43,886 nucleotides of DNA, from contig WGEZ01000060.1 of assembly GCA_015492515.1 (NCBI GenBank), positions 1-43,886 of the forward strand, in the 5' to 3' direction. The translations under genes were made by a program, and so were the position numbers. Position 1 is the stretch's first letter; each line of letters starts with the position of its first letter. The notes below the pieces were generated by a model. It was given only the letters and a program-made list of their open reading frames with translations, made no database searches and was not told the origin of the DNA. Positions 16,229 through 24,357 of the stretch are shown here, piece by piece. This DNA comes from Nitrospirota bacterium (GTDB lineage Bacteria; Nitrospirota; Thermodesulfovibrionia; Thermodesulfovibrionales; JdFR-85).

Positions 16229-16768
16229 ATGGAGGTCGTATCTGAGAAGAGGCTGGACGGCAAGGTCCTGAGGCTCGTAAAGGGGGACATCACGGAGAGG
16301 GATGTGGATGCCATAGTGAATGCAGCCAATTCCCATCTGAAGCACGGCGGTGGGGTGGCCGGCGCCATAGTGAGGAGAGGCGGAAGGGTGATTCAGGAAG
16401 AGAGCGACAGGATCGGGTTCGTCCCGGTGGGCTCTGCAGCCCTCACGACAGCGGGCAGCCTCCCCTGCAAGGCGGTGATCCATGCAGTGGGGCCGAGGAT
16501 GGGCGAAGGGGATGAGGACGACAAGCTGAAGAACGCCGTGGTCAGCTCCCTCAGGCTCGCCTCCAGGAACGGCTTCAGGAGCATCTCCATGCCTGCCATC
16601 AGTTCGGGGATATTCGGCTTTCCGAAGGACAGGTGCGCTGAGATACTGGTCAACGAATCAAGGAGGTTCCTTCAGGACAACCCGGACACCTCCCTCGAGA
16701 CGGTGGAGTTCTGCATATTCGATGACGAGACACTCGGGCATTTCCTGAGGGAGTTCGAGAAGCTCTGA
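16229..16768 (+). CDS. Macro-domain protein (ADP-ribose / O-acetyl-ADP-ribose deacylase type)
   Basis: This 179-residue single macro domain binds ADP-ribose and may remove it from proteins or hydrolyse O-acetyl-ADP-ribose. Visible motifs are VKGDITERDVDAIVNAANSH (adenine and distal ribose loop), HGGGVAGAIVRRGG (catalytic loop 1) and PAISSGIFGFP (diphosphate loop 2), all intact as in the MacroD-like/AF1521 class. AAAGGAGG lies 7 bp before the ATG. The gene is alone, with its own promoter and palindromic operator, and faces the convergent mazG. Stress-linked control would fit but is inferred. Confidence 0.9.
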   Translation: MEVVSEKRLDGKVLRLVKGDITERDVDAIVNAANSHLKHGGGVAGAIVRRGGRVIQEESDRIGFVPVGSAALTTAGSLPCKAVIHAVGPRMGEGDEDDKLKNAVVSSLRLASRNGFRSISMPAISSGIFGFPKDRCAEILVNESRRFLQDNPDTSLETVEFCIFDDETLGHFLREFEKL

Positions 16769-16844
16769 CCAGCAGGCGGCCGCCGCCCCGGAGACCGCCT
16801 CCCGCACAGGCTCCGCCGATCACGGGAAGAGGACCTCCTCCTGC

Positions 16845-17594
16845 TCAACCCCCCTTTGCCTCCTCCCAGAGACGGTCCATCTCCTCAATGGTGTATCCGG
16901 AGAGGTCCCTTCCCTCCGCCTTCGCCCTTGCCTCGATGTAGCTGAAGCGTGTGATGAACTTGTTTATGGTCTTCCTGAGCGCTCCGTCGGGGCTCACGCC
17001 GCTGAGCCGGGCCAGGTTCACAAGGGTGAAGAAGAGGTCTCCAAGCTCGTCCTCCATCGCTTCACGGTCTCCTGCTGCAAGGGCACTCCTGAATTCGGTG
17101 AACTCCTCTTCGACCGTCTGGAGCGCATCCTCCGGTCTTTCCCAGTCGAAACCCACCCTTGAGGCGCGCTCCTGGACCCTGAGGGCCTTGAGCAGCGGGG
17201 GGAGAGCCGTCGGGATCCCTTCAAAGATCGAGTCCATCATCTTCCCCTCCCGCCTCTTCCGCTCCTCCCATCCGGCCGGAACACCCTGTTCCGGGTCTCC
17301 GAACACATGGGGATGACGGGAGAGCATCTTTTCAGAGATCGTCCTGATCACGTCCTGGATCTCGAACTCACCCCTCTCCCTCGCTATCTGGGCGTGAAAG
17401 ACTATCTGGAAGAGGAGATCGCCCAGCTCCTCCTTGATCTTCTCCGGGTCGTCCTCCTCTATGGCCTCGAGCAGCTCGTAGGCCTCCTCGATCAGGAAGG
17501 ACCTGAGGGAGCTCCTGGTCTGCTCCCTGTCCCAGGGGCAGCCTCCCTCGGCCCTCAACGCCTCCATCAGCCTGACGAGTTCATCGAAGCTCAT
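16845..17594 (-). CDS. mazG: Nucleoside triphosphate pyrophosphohydrolase MazG
   Basis: This 249-residue protein is full-length MazG with two all-alpha NTP-PPase repeats. The first has WDREQTRSSLRSFLIEEAYE, then EEIKEELGDLLFQIVFHAQI-type EExxE and ExxD magnesium ligands. The second has EEFTEFRSAL and EDELGDLFFTLVNLAR. MazG hydrolyses aberrant or excess dNTPs to monophosphates and damps (p)ppGpp in E. coli. The AGGATATG context at the start gives a weak ribosome-binding site. It is the last gene of the long minus-strand run, 28 bp after the CCA-adding enzyme, and converges on the macro-domain gene. Confidence 0.92.
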   Translation of the reverse strand: MSFDELVRLMEALRAEGGCPWDREQTRSSLRSFLIEEAYELLEAIEEDDPEKIKEELGDLLFQIVFHAQIARERGEFEIQDVIRTISEKMLSRHPHVFGDPEQGVPAGWEERKRREGKMMDSIFEGIPTALPPLLKALRVQERASRVGFDWERPEDALQTVEEEFTEFRSALAAGDREAMEDELGDLFFTLVNLARLSGVSPDGALRKTINKFITRFSYIEARAKAEGRDLSGYTIEEMDRLWEEAKGG

Positions 17595-17621
17595 ATCCTA
17601 TAGTATAACCAAAACGGATCC

Positions 17622-18737
17622 TCAGGGTCTGTCTCGTTCCCCCCGATCCTTCGTCGACAACCCCTTGAGATACCGGACCGCCTCGCTCCTTTCGCGGACC
17701 CTTCCGGTGAATTGAGCCCTCTTTATCTCCCTCAGGAGCCTCCCTATCCACGGCCCCTCTCCGGTCCTGAGCACCTCCTTGATCTCCTCACCGTTCAACA
17801 GAGGCCTCCTGCAGACGGCGATGAACCGTTGAGCCTTCTCCAGGAGCCCGGCGTCACCCTCGATCAGGACGGCCTCGAGGATCGAGTCACCGAGTGCCGA
17901 GAAGGCATCGAAGAGCCTCCCGTCATCAAGCCCTCTCAGCGCCCTCACCCTCCTGAACCCGAGGATGCGGGTCTTCGTCTTCCTGGAGAGGCTGAGTCTG
18001 ACAGCGCCGAGGTCCGCCTCCCTGAGCAGGACCTCGAGCACGATCAACCCCCTGAGGGTGAGGCCCTGGGAGACCTCATTCTGCAGCAGTTGAGCGATAA
18101 CCTCAGGCGGTCTTTGAAGTTTTCGATTTACCTCGACCAGTTTCTGGAAAGCCCTCTCCAGGGCCTTGTTTTCTAAAGGAATTATCCCTTCAGCCACACC
18201 GTCCCTGAAGGCGCTCTCCAGCCCCTTCAGGTATGCCCTGGACTGGATGAGCTTGAAAAACTCTGAGGTGATCCTTTCAGGAGCAGCGGTCCTGAGGCGG
18301 TCCCTGTATCTCTTTATAACCCTCACCGTCTCTTCCTCTATAAAGCCGTCCAGCTCGCCCACGAACCTGTAGGCCCTGAGCAACCTCACGGGATCGGCGG
18401 CGAGGTTGTCTTCCCTCACCATCCTCACCCTACCCTTCTTGAGGTCCTCCATCCCCCCGAAGGGGTCGTGGTGCCCTCTGGACGGTGAGAAGGCCATGGC
18501 ATTGAAGGTGAAGTCGCGTCTGCAGAGGTCCTCCGCCACGTCCTGCCCATAGCCGGTGAAATCGAGGGTTATCCCGCCGCTGAGTGTGATCCTGATGGTC
18601 TGCCCCTCCTTCAGCCTCACCAGGCTCCCCCCGGTCAGCTCCCTCACGAGGGAGGCGGATGCCTCCGGGTCTTTCACGGCGTAGTCCCGGTCCTGTGAGT
18701 CCTTGCCGATGAGGGCGTCCCTGATGAAGCCGCCCAC
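17622..18737 (-). CDS. CCA tRNA nucleotidyltransferase / poly(A) polymerase family protein (start uncertain)
   Basis: This class II nucleotidyltransferase adds or repairs the 3' CCA of tRNA. The head domain shows GGFIRDALIG, the catalytic-type DRDYAV, the LDFTGYGQDVAEDLCRRDFT region and RLLRAYRF. From the GTG at 18737 the product is 371 residues, but that GTG sits inside the conserved FLVGGFIRD motif, so it is almost certainly not the true start. The frame is open upstream through about 18880 (RIVDDPYNALVFNNLPDAFLVGG) and reads like the normal N terminus, yet offers no ATG, GTG or TTG. An AGGAG at 18840-18836 lies at the preceding stop. A non-canonical start or an N-terminal lesion must be considered. 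Specificity (CCA, A-adding or poly(A)) is not resolvable here. Confidence 0.85.
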   Translation of the reverse strand: MGGFIRDALIGKDSQDRDYAVKDPEASASLVRELTGGSLVRLKEGQTIRITLSGGITLDFTGYGQDVAEDLCRRDFTFNAMAFSPSRGHHDPFGGMEDLKKGRVRMVREDNLAADPVRLLRAYRFVGELDGFIEEETVRVIKRYRDRLRTAAPERITSEFFKLIQSRAYLKGLESAFRDGVAEGIIPLENKALERAFQKLVEVNRKLQRPPEVIAQLLQNEVSQGLTLRGLIVLEVLLREADLGAVRLSLSRKTKTRILGFRRVRALRGLDDGRLFDAFSALGDSILEAVLIEGDAGLLEKAQRFIAVCRRPLLNGEEIKEVLRTGEGPWIGRLLREIKRAQFTGRVRERSEAVRYLKGLSTKDRGERDRP

Positions 18738-18838
18738 AAGGAAGGCATCGGGCAGGTTATTGAAGACGAGCGCGTTGTAAGGGTCGTCGACGATCCTCCC
18801 GACGACCCTGCTGAAGCCCTCTTTGCAGGATTCCGCTC

Positions 18839-19222
18839 CTATAGGGCTATTCCCAGTATCTCCGATGTCCTTGAGACCACCTCATCGGGGTTGAAGGGTT
18901 TCGTCATGTAGATGTCGGCCCCTGCACTCTCTCCTCTCTCTCTGTCGATCTCCTGGCCTTTTGCGGTAAGGAGCACTATGTAGACGTCGCCTATCTTCAT
19001 CTCGTTCTTGACCTTCTCGCAGACGTCAAAGCCGCTCATGCCGGGCATCATCACGTCGAGGAAGACAAGGTCGGGCCTCTCGGTCTCGATGATCCTGAGG
19101 GCGTCGAGGCCATTGTCGGCGGAGATGATCCTGACGCCTTCGTTCTCGAAATCCTCGAGGGTCTGCTCGAGGAGGAGCCGTATATGGGGCTCGTCATCAA
19201 CTATCAGTATCTTCCTTTGCAC
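18839..19222 (-). CDS. Stand-alone receiver (CheY-like) response regulator
   Basis: This 127-residue protein is a receiver domain only. It has acidic residues D9, D10 and E11, phospho-acceptor Asp56 (VFLDVMMPG), Thr87 (LLTAKG) and Lys108 (MTKPF). It overlaps the 3' end of the hybrid kinase by 26 bp, so it is translationally coupled to it. With no DNA-binding or enzymatic output, it likely acts through protein contact (flagellar, pilus, or phosphorelay shuttle). It is part of the hydrogenase-kinase unit. Confidence 0.92.
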   Translation of the reverse strand: MQRKILIVDDEPHIRLLLEQTLEDFENEGVRIISADNGLDALRIIETERPDLVFLDVMMPGMSGFDVCEKVKNEMKIGDVYIVLLTAKGQEIDRERGESAGADIYMTKPFNPDEVVSRTSEILGIAL

Positions 19223-21185
19223 TGTCTCTGACCCCCTTTATCATGTAAACGAGCTTTGAATTCCTCAACGCCTCCCTGACGGAGGCGTCCTGTGCAAGGA
19301 GAGCCGAGAACTCCTCTCCAAGGGTCTCGACGTCCACGAGCACCAGCTCGGGAGCCTGTCTCAACCCCTCCTTGATCTCGTCCTCCAGCCCGCTACAGCC
19401 TATCACGTCGAAGCCCCTGACCTTCATCATGGAGGCGATCCTCTCGAGGGCCCCCCTGTCCTTCTCTATTATCAGGACCCTGTATCTGCTCTGGACCGGC
19501 TCCTCCTCGAGCACCCTGGATATGCTCTGGAGGAGCCTCTCTTCGTCGACAGGCTTGGTGATGTAGTCCGATGCCCCGAGCATCAGCGCCTTCTCCCTGT
19601 CCTCAAGGACGGAGACGACGATCACCGGTATATCCCTGGTCAGTTCGTCGTTCTTCAGCACCCTCATGACGTCGTAACCGCTGAGGTCGGGCATCATGAC
19701 GTCGAGGAGGATCAGGGAGGGCCTTGCCGTCCTTGCCCTGGCTATCGCACTCTTTGCGTCTTCGGCCTCCATGACGCCGTAACCCTTCTCCTCGAGACAC
19801 TCCCTCAGCATCCTCCTGATGTGGGCGTCGTCGTCCACGGTCAGTATGGCTCCCCTGGTCTTCATATGGTTCTCCACGGATGTAAGCAGTATCTCCTTCT
19901 CGACCCTGAGGTCCCTCATCAACGTCTTTTCCTCGAGGGAGGGCCCGGCACCTTCCTTGAGGGGGATCTCAAAGATGAACCTGCTTCCTCCGCCCTCTCT
20001 GCTGTCGGCCCAAATCTCTCCCCCGTGGTGTCTTATGATCTCGCGGCATATGGGGAGGCCGAGCCCGGTGCCCCAGGGTTTGTTGGTCATGGTGTCTCCT
20101 GCCTGCTTGAACTTCTCGAAGATGGTCTCGAGCATCCCTTCCGGTATCCCGCAGCCCGTGTCCTCGACCTCGCATCTCACCCTGCCGTGGCGGTCCTTTA
20201 TCCTGTAGGTGATCCCGCCCCTGTCGGTGAACTTGACGGCGTTGCTGAAGAGGTTCATCACCACCTGTATCAACCTGTCGCGGTCACCGCGTACGATGAA
20301 ACCCCGGCCCTCGATCCTCTTCTTCAGGTACAGCCCCTTCGACTGAATCAGTGCCGAGGCCGCCGAGGCCGCCCTCTCGAAGACCTCGGTTACATCGACA
20401 TCCTCGTCCCTCCACTCGATACGTCCCGATTCTATCTTTGCCAGGTCGAGGACGTCGTTGATCAGTGCCGTGAGCCTCTCACCCTCGGAGACGATTATAT
20501 CCAGGTTCTTCCTCACCTGCCCCATGGTCTTCCGGACCTTCCCGTCCTTCACCTCCAGGGCCGAGAAGATCACGTCCTCGAGCCTCTTCTTTATGATCTT
20601 CGCAAAACCGAGTACCGATGTGAGGGGGGTCCGGAGCTCGTGTGAGACGGTGGAGATGAAGTCCGTCTTCATCTTGTCCACCTCGACCTCAAGGGTGACG
20701 TCCCTGAAGGTGCTGACCACGCCCGACACCAGGTTGTCGATCTGGATCGAGGAGGAGACGTTCTTGATGAACCGTCCGTCACAGAGCCGTATCTGTGCGG
20801 TCAGCGCCTTGTGGGGCTCCTCGAGCACCTGGAGGATTATCCTTACAAACTCGGGGTTGTCGATGACCTCTGATATGTGGCGGTTGTGGATCGTCTCGAT
20901 ACCCCTGTTGAAGAACTCACAGAAGGCCTGATTCGCCAGGACGATCCTGCCCTGACCGTCCACCACCACGAGCCCGTCCGCGATGTTCTCAAGGACGGCC
21001 TTCAGCTTCCTCCGTTCCTCCTCCAGCTCTTCGTTCTTCTTCTCTATCTCGGCCTGGCCGGAGGCTATCTCGGAATAGAGGTGCTCCATCTGCTGGATGA
21101 CGGTCCGGAAGGCCGTCTCCTGTATCTCGTATTCCCTCACCTTCTCAAGGAGTTCTTCGTATGTGGCCTTTGTCTCTTCCGTCAT
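19197..21185 (-). CDS. Cytoplasmic PAS hybrid histidine kinase with two receiver-like domains
   Basis: This 662-residue protein has no TM segments. Order: coiled coil (about 1-62), PAS domain (63-165, ENIADGLVVVDGQGRIVLAN), HisKA with His182 in SHELRTPL, HATPase (about 300-412, NAVKFT, DTGCGIP, GTGLGLPI), receiver 1 (446-560; Asp495, Lys544) and a degenerate receiver 2 (567-655, LVLVDVETLG without the usual loop). It begins 33 bp after the hydrogenase large-subunit gene with AGGAGGCGGAG upstream. In HupUV/HoxBC systems a soluble PAS kinase (HupT/HoxJ) contacts the sensor hydrogenase; this protein occupies the same genomic position, so it is the likely H2-signal kinase (inference). Confidence 0.9.
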   Translation of the reverse strand: MTEETKATYEELLEKVREYEIQETAFRTVIQQMEHLYSEIASGQAEIEKKNEELEEERRKLKAVLENIADGLVVVDGQGRIVLANQAFCEFFNRGIETIHNRHISEVIDNPEFVRIILQVLEEPHKALTAQIRLCDGRFIKNVSSSIQIDNLVSGVVSTFRDVTLEVEVDKMKTDFISTVSHELRTPLTSVLGFAKIIKKRLEDVIFSALEVKDGKVRKTMGQVRKNLDIIVSEGERLTALINDVLDLAKIESGRIEWRDEDVDVTEVFERAASAASALIQSKGLYLKKRIEGRGFIVRGDRDRLIQVVMNLFSNAVKFTDRGGITYRIKDRHGRVRCEVEDTGCGIPEGMLETIFEKFKQAGDTMTNKPWGTGLGLPICREIIRHHGGEIWADSREGGGSRFIFEIPLKEGAGPSLEEKTLMRDLRVEKEILLTSVENHMKTRGAILTVDDDAHIRRMLRECLEEKGYGVMEAEDAKSAIARARTARPSLILLDVMMPDLSGYDVMRVLKNDELTRDIPVIVVSVLEDREKALMLGASDYITKPVDEERLLQSISRVLEEEPVQSRYRVLIIEKDRGALERIASMMKVRGFDVIGCSGLEDEIKEGLRQAPELVLVDVETLGEEFSALLAQDASVREALRNSKLVYMIKGVRDSAKEDTDS

Positions 21186-21218
21186 CTCCGCTCCGCCTCC
21201 TGCACAGGGGTGCAGGCC

Positions 21219-22670
21219 TCAATGGACTGTACAGACGAGACACGGGTCGTATGACCTGATGACATGATCCACCTCGACCGGATTGTCCTCGTCCTCGACG
21301 GCCGTCTCCATGAGGGACTGCTCCAGCGCGCCCGGTCTGCCTTTATCGTCACGGGGCGAGCAGTTCCATGCAGTCGGCGTTATCACCTGGTAGTTCCTGA
21401 TCCGCCCGTTCTCCACAGACAACCAGTGGCCCAGGAACCCGCGGGCAGCCTCTGTGATACCGAAACCGGCCCCGTTCTCCCTCACGACGTTCTTCTTGTA
21501 GTAGTTCTCTTCAGGGTCGAGGAGTTCTATCCATGAACCCATCTCATGGAGCAGTTTGACCGCCTCGTGCAGTCTTGCAAACACCCTGGTGAAGACGGTC
21601 GAGCCGTATTCCGAGTGGAGCTCCCTTATGAGCGGGTCTCCGCTGATCACCTGCCTGGCAAGGGCGCCCACCTCGACGACCAGCCCCTTATAGCGCGGTG
21701 ATTTGGCCCAGCTGTAAGCTCCGGGCTTATCCCATCGGGGCTCCGAGGCGTCGTCGAAGGGGCTCGATGACCCCTCAGGGGCGGTGAAGAAGGAATACCG
21801 GATCGACTCCGTTATCCCCTCCACCTCGAGCTCCGCGAGACGTTCTCCGTCCCAATAACCGGACGGTATGTAGAGTGAGCCGTCAGACCGGGGGAATGCG
21901 CCTGCAGAGAGGAACCTGCCCGGTCCGCTGCCCATCCTCATCAGCCCCGCCTCTCCGGCGACACGGCAGAACAGCCCCAGGTCCGCTGCTCCATCACCGC
22001 TGAAGGCCGACTCAAGGTCGGCCCTCGTCTCCATCTCGAGGTACTCCCTGAGCGGCATACCGAGGAGGACCTTCTCGACGAGGGATGTGAAGGAGGCCAG
22101 GATCCCCTTTATCCGGAATATCTCGGAGGATCCGAGGGACCTTGTGACACCGCCTGGCTGGATCGCCAGGGTATGGGGCCACTTGCCCACTATGAGGCCG
22201 AGTATCTCCAGAAACCTCTTCCGTTCCTCCATGATCCTCACGACCGACTCCCCCTGAAGTGGTGCAAACCGTCTGACCAAGACCCTGTAATCGGCGAGGT
22301 CCTTGTATTTCCTGTTCAACAGGTCCGGGGCGAAGTAGAGATAGAACTGCGTGATGTGACTCATCGCGTTCTCCGTGGCGTGGCTTATGTTCTTTGCGTA
22401 TTGACCGCTCGCCGAGGGGGTGAACTCCGCTGAAACGGCGCCGAGTGCAGAGGCCGCGGCGATCGAGTGAGAGATGCTGCATATCCCGCATATCCTCGGT
22501 GTATAGACGAGCCCGTCCTCTGGGAAGTGGTTCTTGAGTATCTTCTCGAAGCCTCTGAACATCACCCCCGAGGCCATCGCGTCCTTCACCACGCCGTCAG
22601 CTATCTCGATCTTGATCTTCAGATCCCCCTCCACCCTGCTCATGGGATTCACGGTGATCTTCCTGCTCAT
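21219..22670 (-). CDS. NiFe hydrogenase large subunit without C-terminal extension (sensor-like)
   Basis: This 483-residue protein holds the NiFe(CN)2CO site. The proximal pair is RICGIC (Cys61, Cys64) and the distal pair is DPCLVC (Cys477, Cys480). The protein ends at His483 of DPCLVCTVH. Most uptake enzymes carry a cleavable peptide after this His (or Arg), whereas sensory hydrogenases HupV/HoxC lack it and need no maturation protease. The N terminus PMSRVEGDLKIKIEI resembles group 2 enzymes. It overlaps the small-subunit stop by 4 bp. The hybrid kinase follows. H2 sensing is favoured over respiration. Confidence 0.9.
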   Translation of the reverse strand: MSRKITVNPMSRVEGDLKIKIEIADGVVKDAMASGVMFRGFEKILKNHFPEDGLVYTPRICGICSISHSIAAASALGAVSAEFTPSASGQYAKNISHATENAMSHITQFYLYFAPDLLNRKYKDLADYRVLVRRFAPLQGESVVRIMEERKRFLEILGLIVGKWPHTLAIQPGGVTRSLGSSEIFRIKGILASFTSLVEKVLLGMPLREYLEMETRADLESAFSGDGAADLGLFCRVAGEAGLMRMGSGPGRFLSAGAFPRSDGSLYIPSGYWDGERLAELEVEGITESIRYSFFTAPEGSSSPFDDASEPRWDKPGAYSWAKSPRYKGLVVEVGALARQVISGDPLIRELHSEYGSTVFTRVFARLHEAVKLLHEMGSWIELLDPEENYYKKNVVRENGAGFGITEAARGFLGHWLSVENGRIRNYQVITPTAWNCSPRDDKGRPGALEQSLMETAVEDEDNPVEVDHVIRSYDPCLVCTVH

Positions 22671-23674
22671 TTCCGGCCCCGCTCCTCCTTTCGCTGGGCG
22701 TATACCGGGTGGGGAGATACGGAGTTCACCTTCAACCGCTCAGGGGTGGCCATCTTCGACAGACCCGCAATGCCGATATACCACGCCTTGGGGACGTCGA
22801 AAGGGAGGTACTTCGGGATGTTGCCGATCGTCTCGGTGGTGAAGAACCTGCTGTTCTGGGGCGGGAAGTCCTGGGAGGTGCAGGCTATGCAGGGATAGCC
22901 GCCCCTGGTGCAGCTGCCCGTCCTTCCGAGCCAGAGGCGGCTGTTGCAGTCGGACTCGCACTGCGTGCCCCTGCAGCCGAGGAACTCGAAGAGACAGCCC
23001 ATCTGACCGAAATCGGTCGCCGAGGACTTGAACTCGTAGAACTCGTTCCTGGTGCAGCCGTGATGGGCGAGGCCTGTGTAGAAGAGCCTCGGCCGGTTCG
23101 CGTAATCGAGCAGATCAGCGGTCAGTTTACCGGAGGTGACGAGGTGGAGGGTCTCGATGATCCAGTCCGGGTGGGCGGGGCAGCCGGGGATGTTGGTCAC
23201 CGGCAGACCGGCCCTGGAGCGGTAGTCTTCTCCCAGGACACCGCCGTTCTTCCCGTGATGGAACTGCATGCCCGTGGCCTTGGTGGGGTTCGTCCCCGAG
23301 GCCGGGATCCCGCCCGTTGCCGCACATGTGCCTACGGCAAGGGTGTACTCGGCGACGGAGGCAAGGTCCCTCACCCACTCCGCGAAAGGTCTCTCCATGA
23401 AGCAGTGTATCCTTCCCGTGCCCATGGGTGCTGTGGATACCGCACCCTCTATCAGCAGCAGGTCAAGGGACTTCTTTCCCTCGAGAAAGTCTGAACAGAT
23501 CCCGAGGACGTCGTCCCCCTCTTCAGATGACAGCGAGGGGTGCCAGGCGATGCTGATGCCGAGCATCTTCAGGGCGGTAAGCAGGTCCGGCTCTTCGGCG
23601 TTCAGCAGGGATATCGTATCACCGCCGCAGCTCAACCCCTGTAGGTACAACAGGTTCTTCATCGACCTCCGCAT
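22667..23674 (-). CDS. NiFe hydrogenase small subunit, group-2-like, no Tat signal
   Basis: This 335-residue (or 331 from ATG 23662) iron-sulfur subunit starts almost at its proximal-cluster motif LQGLSCGGDTISLLNAEEP, resembling cyanobacterial HupS/HupU. It has no Tat signal or C-terminal anchor, so it is cytoplasmic. The position that is the second Cys of the usual CxxC pair is Asp19 (C16-G-G-D). Other ligands are visible: VGTCAATGG, PGCPAHP, then HHGC and several Cys from 240 on for medial and distal clusters (CLFEFLGCRGTQCESDC, CTRGGYPCIAC). A 3Cys-1Asp proximal cluster is known from the Ralstonia actinobacterial-type enzyme. The start codon is ambiguous: GGAGG lies only 3 nt before the second ATG. 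Confidence 0.9.
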   Translation of the reverse strand: MRRSMKNLLYLQGLSCGGDTISLLNAEEPDLLTALKMLGISIAWHPSLSSEEGDDVLGICSDFLEGKKSLDLLLIEGAVSTAPMGTGRIHCFMERPFAEWVRDLASVAEYTLAVGTCAATGGIPASGTNPTKATGMQFHHGKNGGVLGEDYRSRAGLPVTNIPGCPAHPDWIIETLHLVTSGKLTADLLDYANRPRLFYTGLAHHGCTRNEFYEFKSSATDFGQMGCLFEFLGCRGTQCESDCNSRLWLGRTGSCTRGGYPCIACTSQDFPPQNSRFFTTETIGNIPKYLPFDVPKAWYIGIAGLSKMATPERLKVNSVSPHPVYAQRKEERGRK

Positions 23675-23727
23675 AACAAAGAGGATTAGGATATTTAATC
23701 ATGTTCAGGCCAAAAAATCAAACCACC
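23675..23727 (-). promoter_or_regulatory. Possible terminator/promoter gap before the hydrogenase genes
   Basis: On the minus strand, a short CCTCA/TGAGG hairpin overlapping the J-protein stop is followed by a T-rich stretch. Then come TTGATT and TTAAAT hexamers 17 bp apart, ahead of the small-subunit start. This suggests that the hydrogenase-kinase-receiver genes can be transcribed separately from the upstream signalling genes. The matches are modest. Confidence 0.35.
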
Positions 23728-24357
23728 TCATCCCTTCTGAGGCACCCTCCCCTTCTCCCCGCAGTAGAGCCTGCCCTCTGAGTAGTCAAACAGAGCCACC
23801 CTCACCCCCTCGTCAGACGGGAAGGGCCCCTGTATGGACCGGCCGTCTTCCCTCACTACAAGCACCAGAAAGGTCTCGGAGGTGAGAAAGGACCTCTTCA
23901 TCAGGTAGCGTTTGATATCCCTGAAGGCCTTCTCCGTCTCGGCTCCGGAGGCCCTCTCCACAACCCTGAAGAATACAAAGTACGATCTCAAGAGCCTTCT
24001 CCCCTCGTAGACGGCGTCGAATCCCGGCACCTCTTTTGGCCTCAGATCCACGGCAGGGAAGTAGTCCCGGTACTTGTCGAGGATCTCCCGGGCGGAGAAA
24101 TGGAAATACCCCCGCGTCGCTCTCCGGCCCTCCCTCCTCCCCTCCATCCGAGACAGCTCTCTGTCGTAATGGAGGCGCTTTACCGGGTCTCGAAGCACCG
24201 AGTATGCCTCGTTGATCATGGCCATCTTCTCCCTGGAGGCAGGGTCCCTGGACCTGTCCGGATGGTATAAACCAGCCAGCCTCCTGTAGGCGCTCTTGAT
24301 CTCCTTCAGGTCGGCATCCCTGCCCACCTTGAGCAACTCGTAGTAGTCCTCAGGCAT
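23728..24357 (-). CDS. J-domain (DnaJ-like) protein with unknown C-terminal region
   Basis: This 209-residue protein has a J domain at 4-68 with the catalytic HPD ([15 protein letters not shown]) and the typical helix I start [12 protein letters not shown]. No Gly/Phe region, zinc fingers or DnaJ C-terminal domains are present. The remaining 140 residues ([20 protein letters not shown] and onward) are unrecognised; similar stand-alone J proteins occur near GspE-like genes in deltaproteobacteria and Nitrospirota. The ATG overlaps the end of the ATPase gene by 8 bp, so the two are coupled. It may recruit DnaK to the ATPase or to hydrogenase assembly (inference). Confidence 0.85.
   Translation of the reverse strand: MPEDYYELLKVGRDADLKEIKSAYRRLAGLYHPDRSRDPASREKMAMINEAYSVLRDPVKRLHYDRELSRMEGRREGRRATRGYFHFSAREILDKYRDYFPAVDLRPKEVPGFDAVYEGRRLLRSYFVFFRVVERASGAETEKAFRDIKRYLMKRSFLTSETFLVLVVREDGRSIQGPFPSDEGVRVALFDYSEGRLYCGEKGRVPQKG

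Noticed and set aside
16769-16844. Bidirectional terminator between the macro-domain gene and mazG
   Set aside because: The segment is GC-rich, but I could not find a clear stem followed by a T tract on either strand.
21219-23674. Respiratory uptake hydrogenase
   Set aside because: No Tat signal, no C-terminal extension and no cytochrome b subunit; kinases adjoin it instead.
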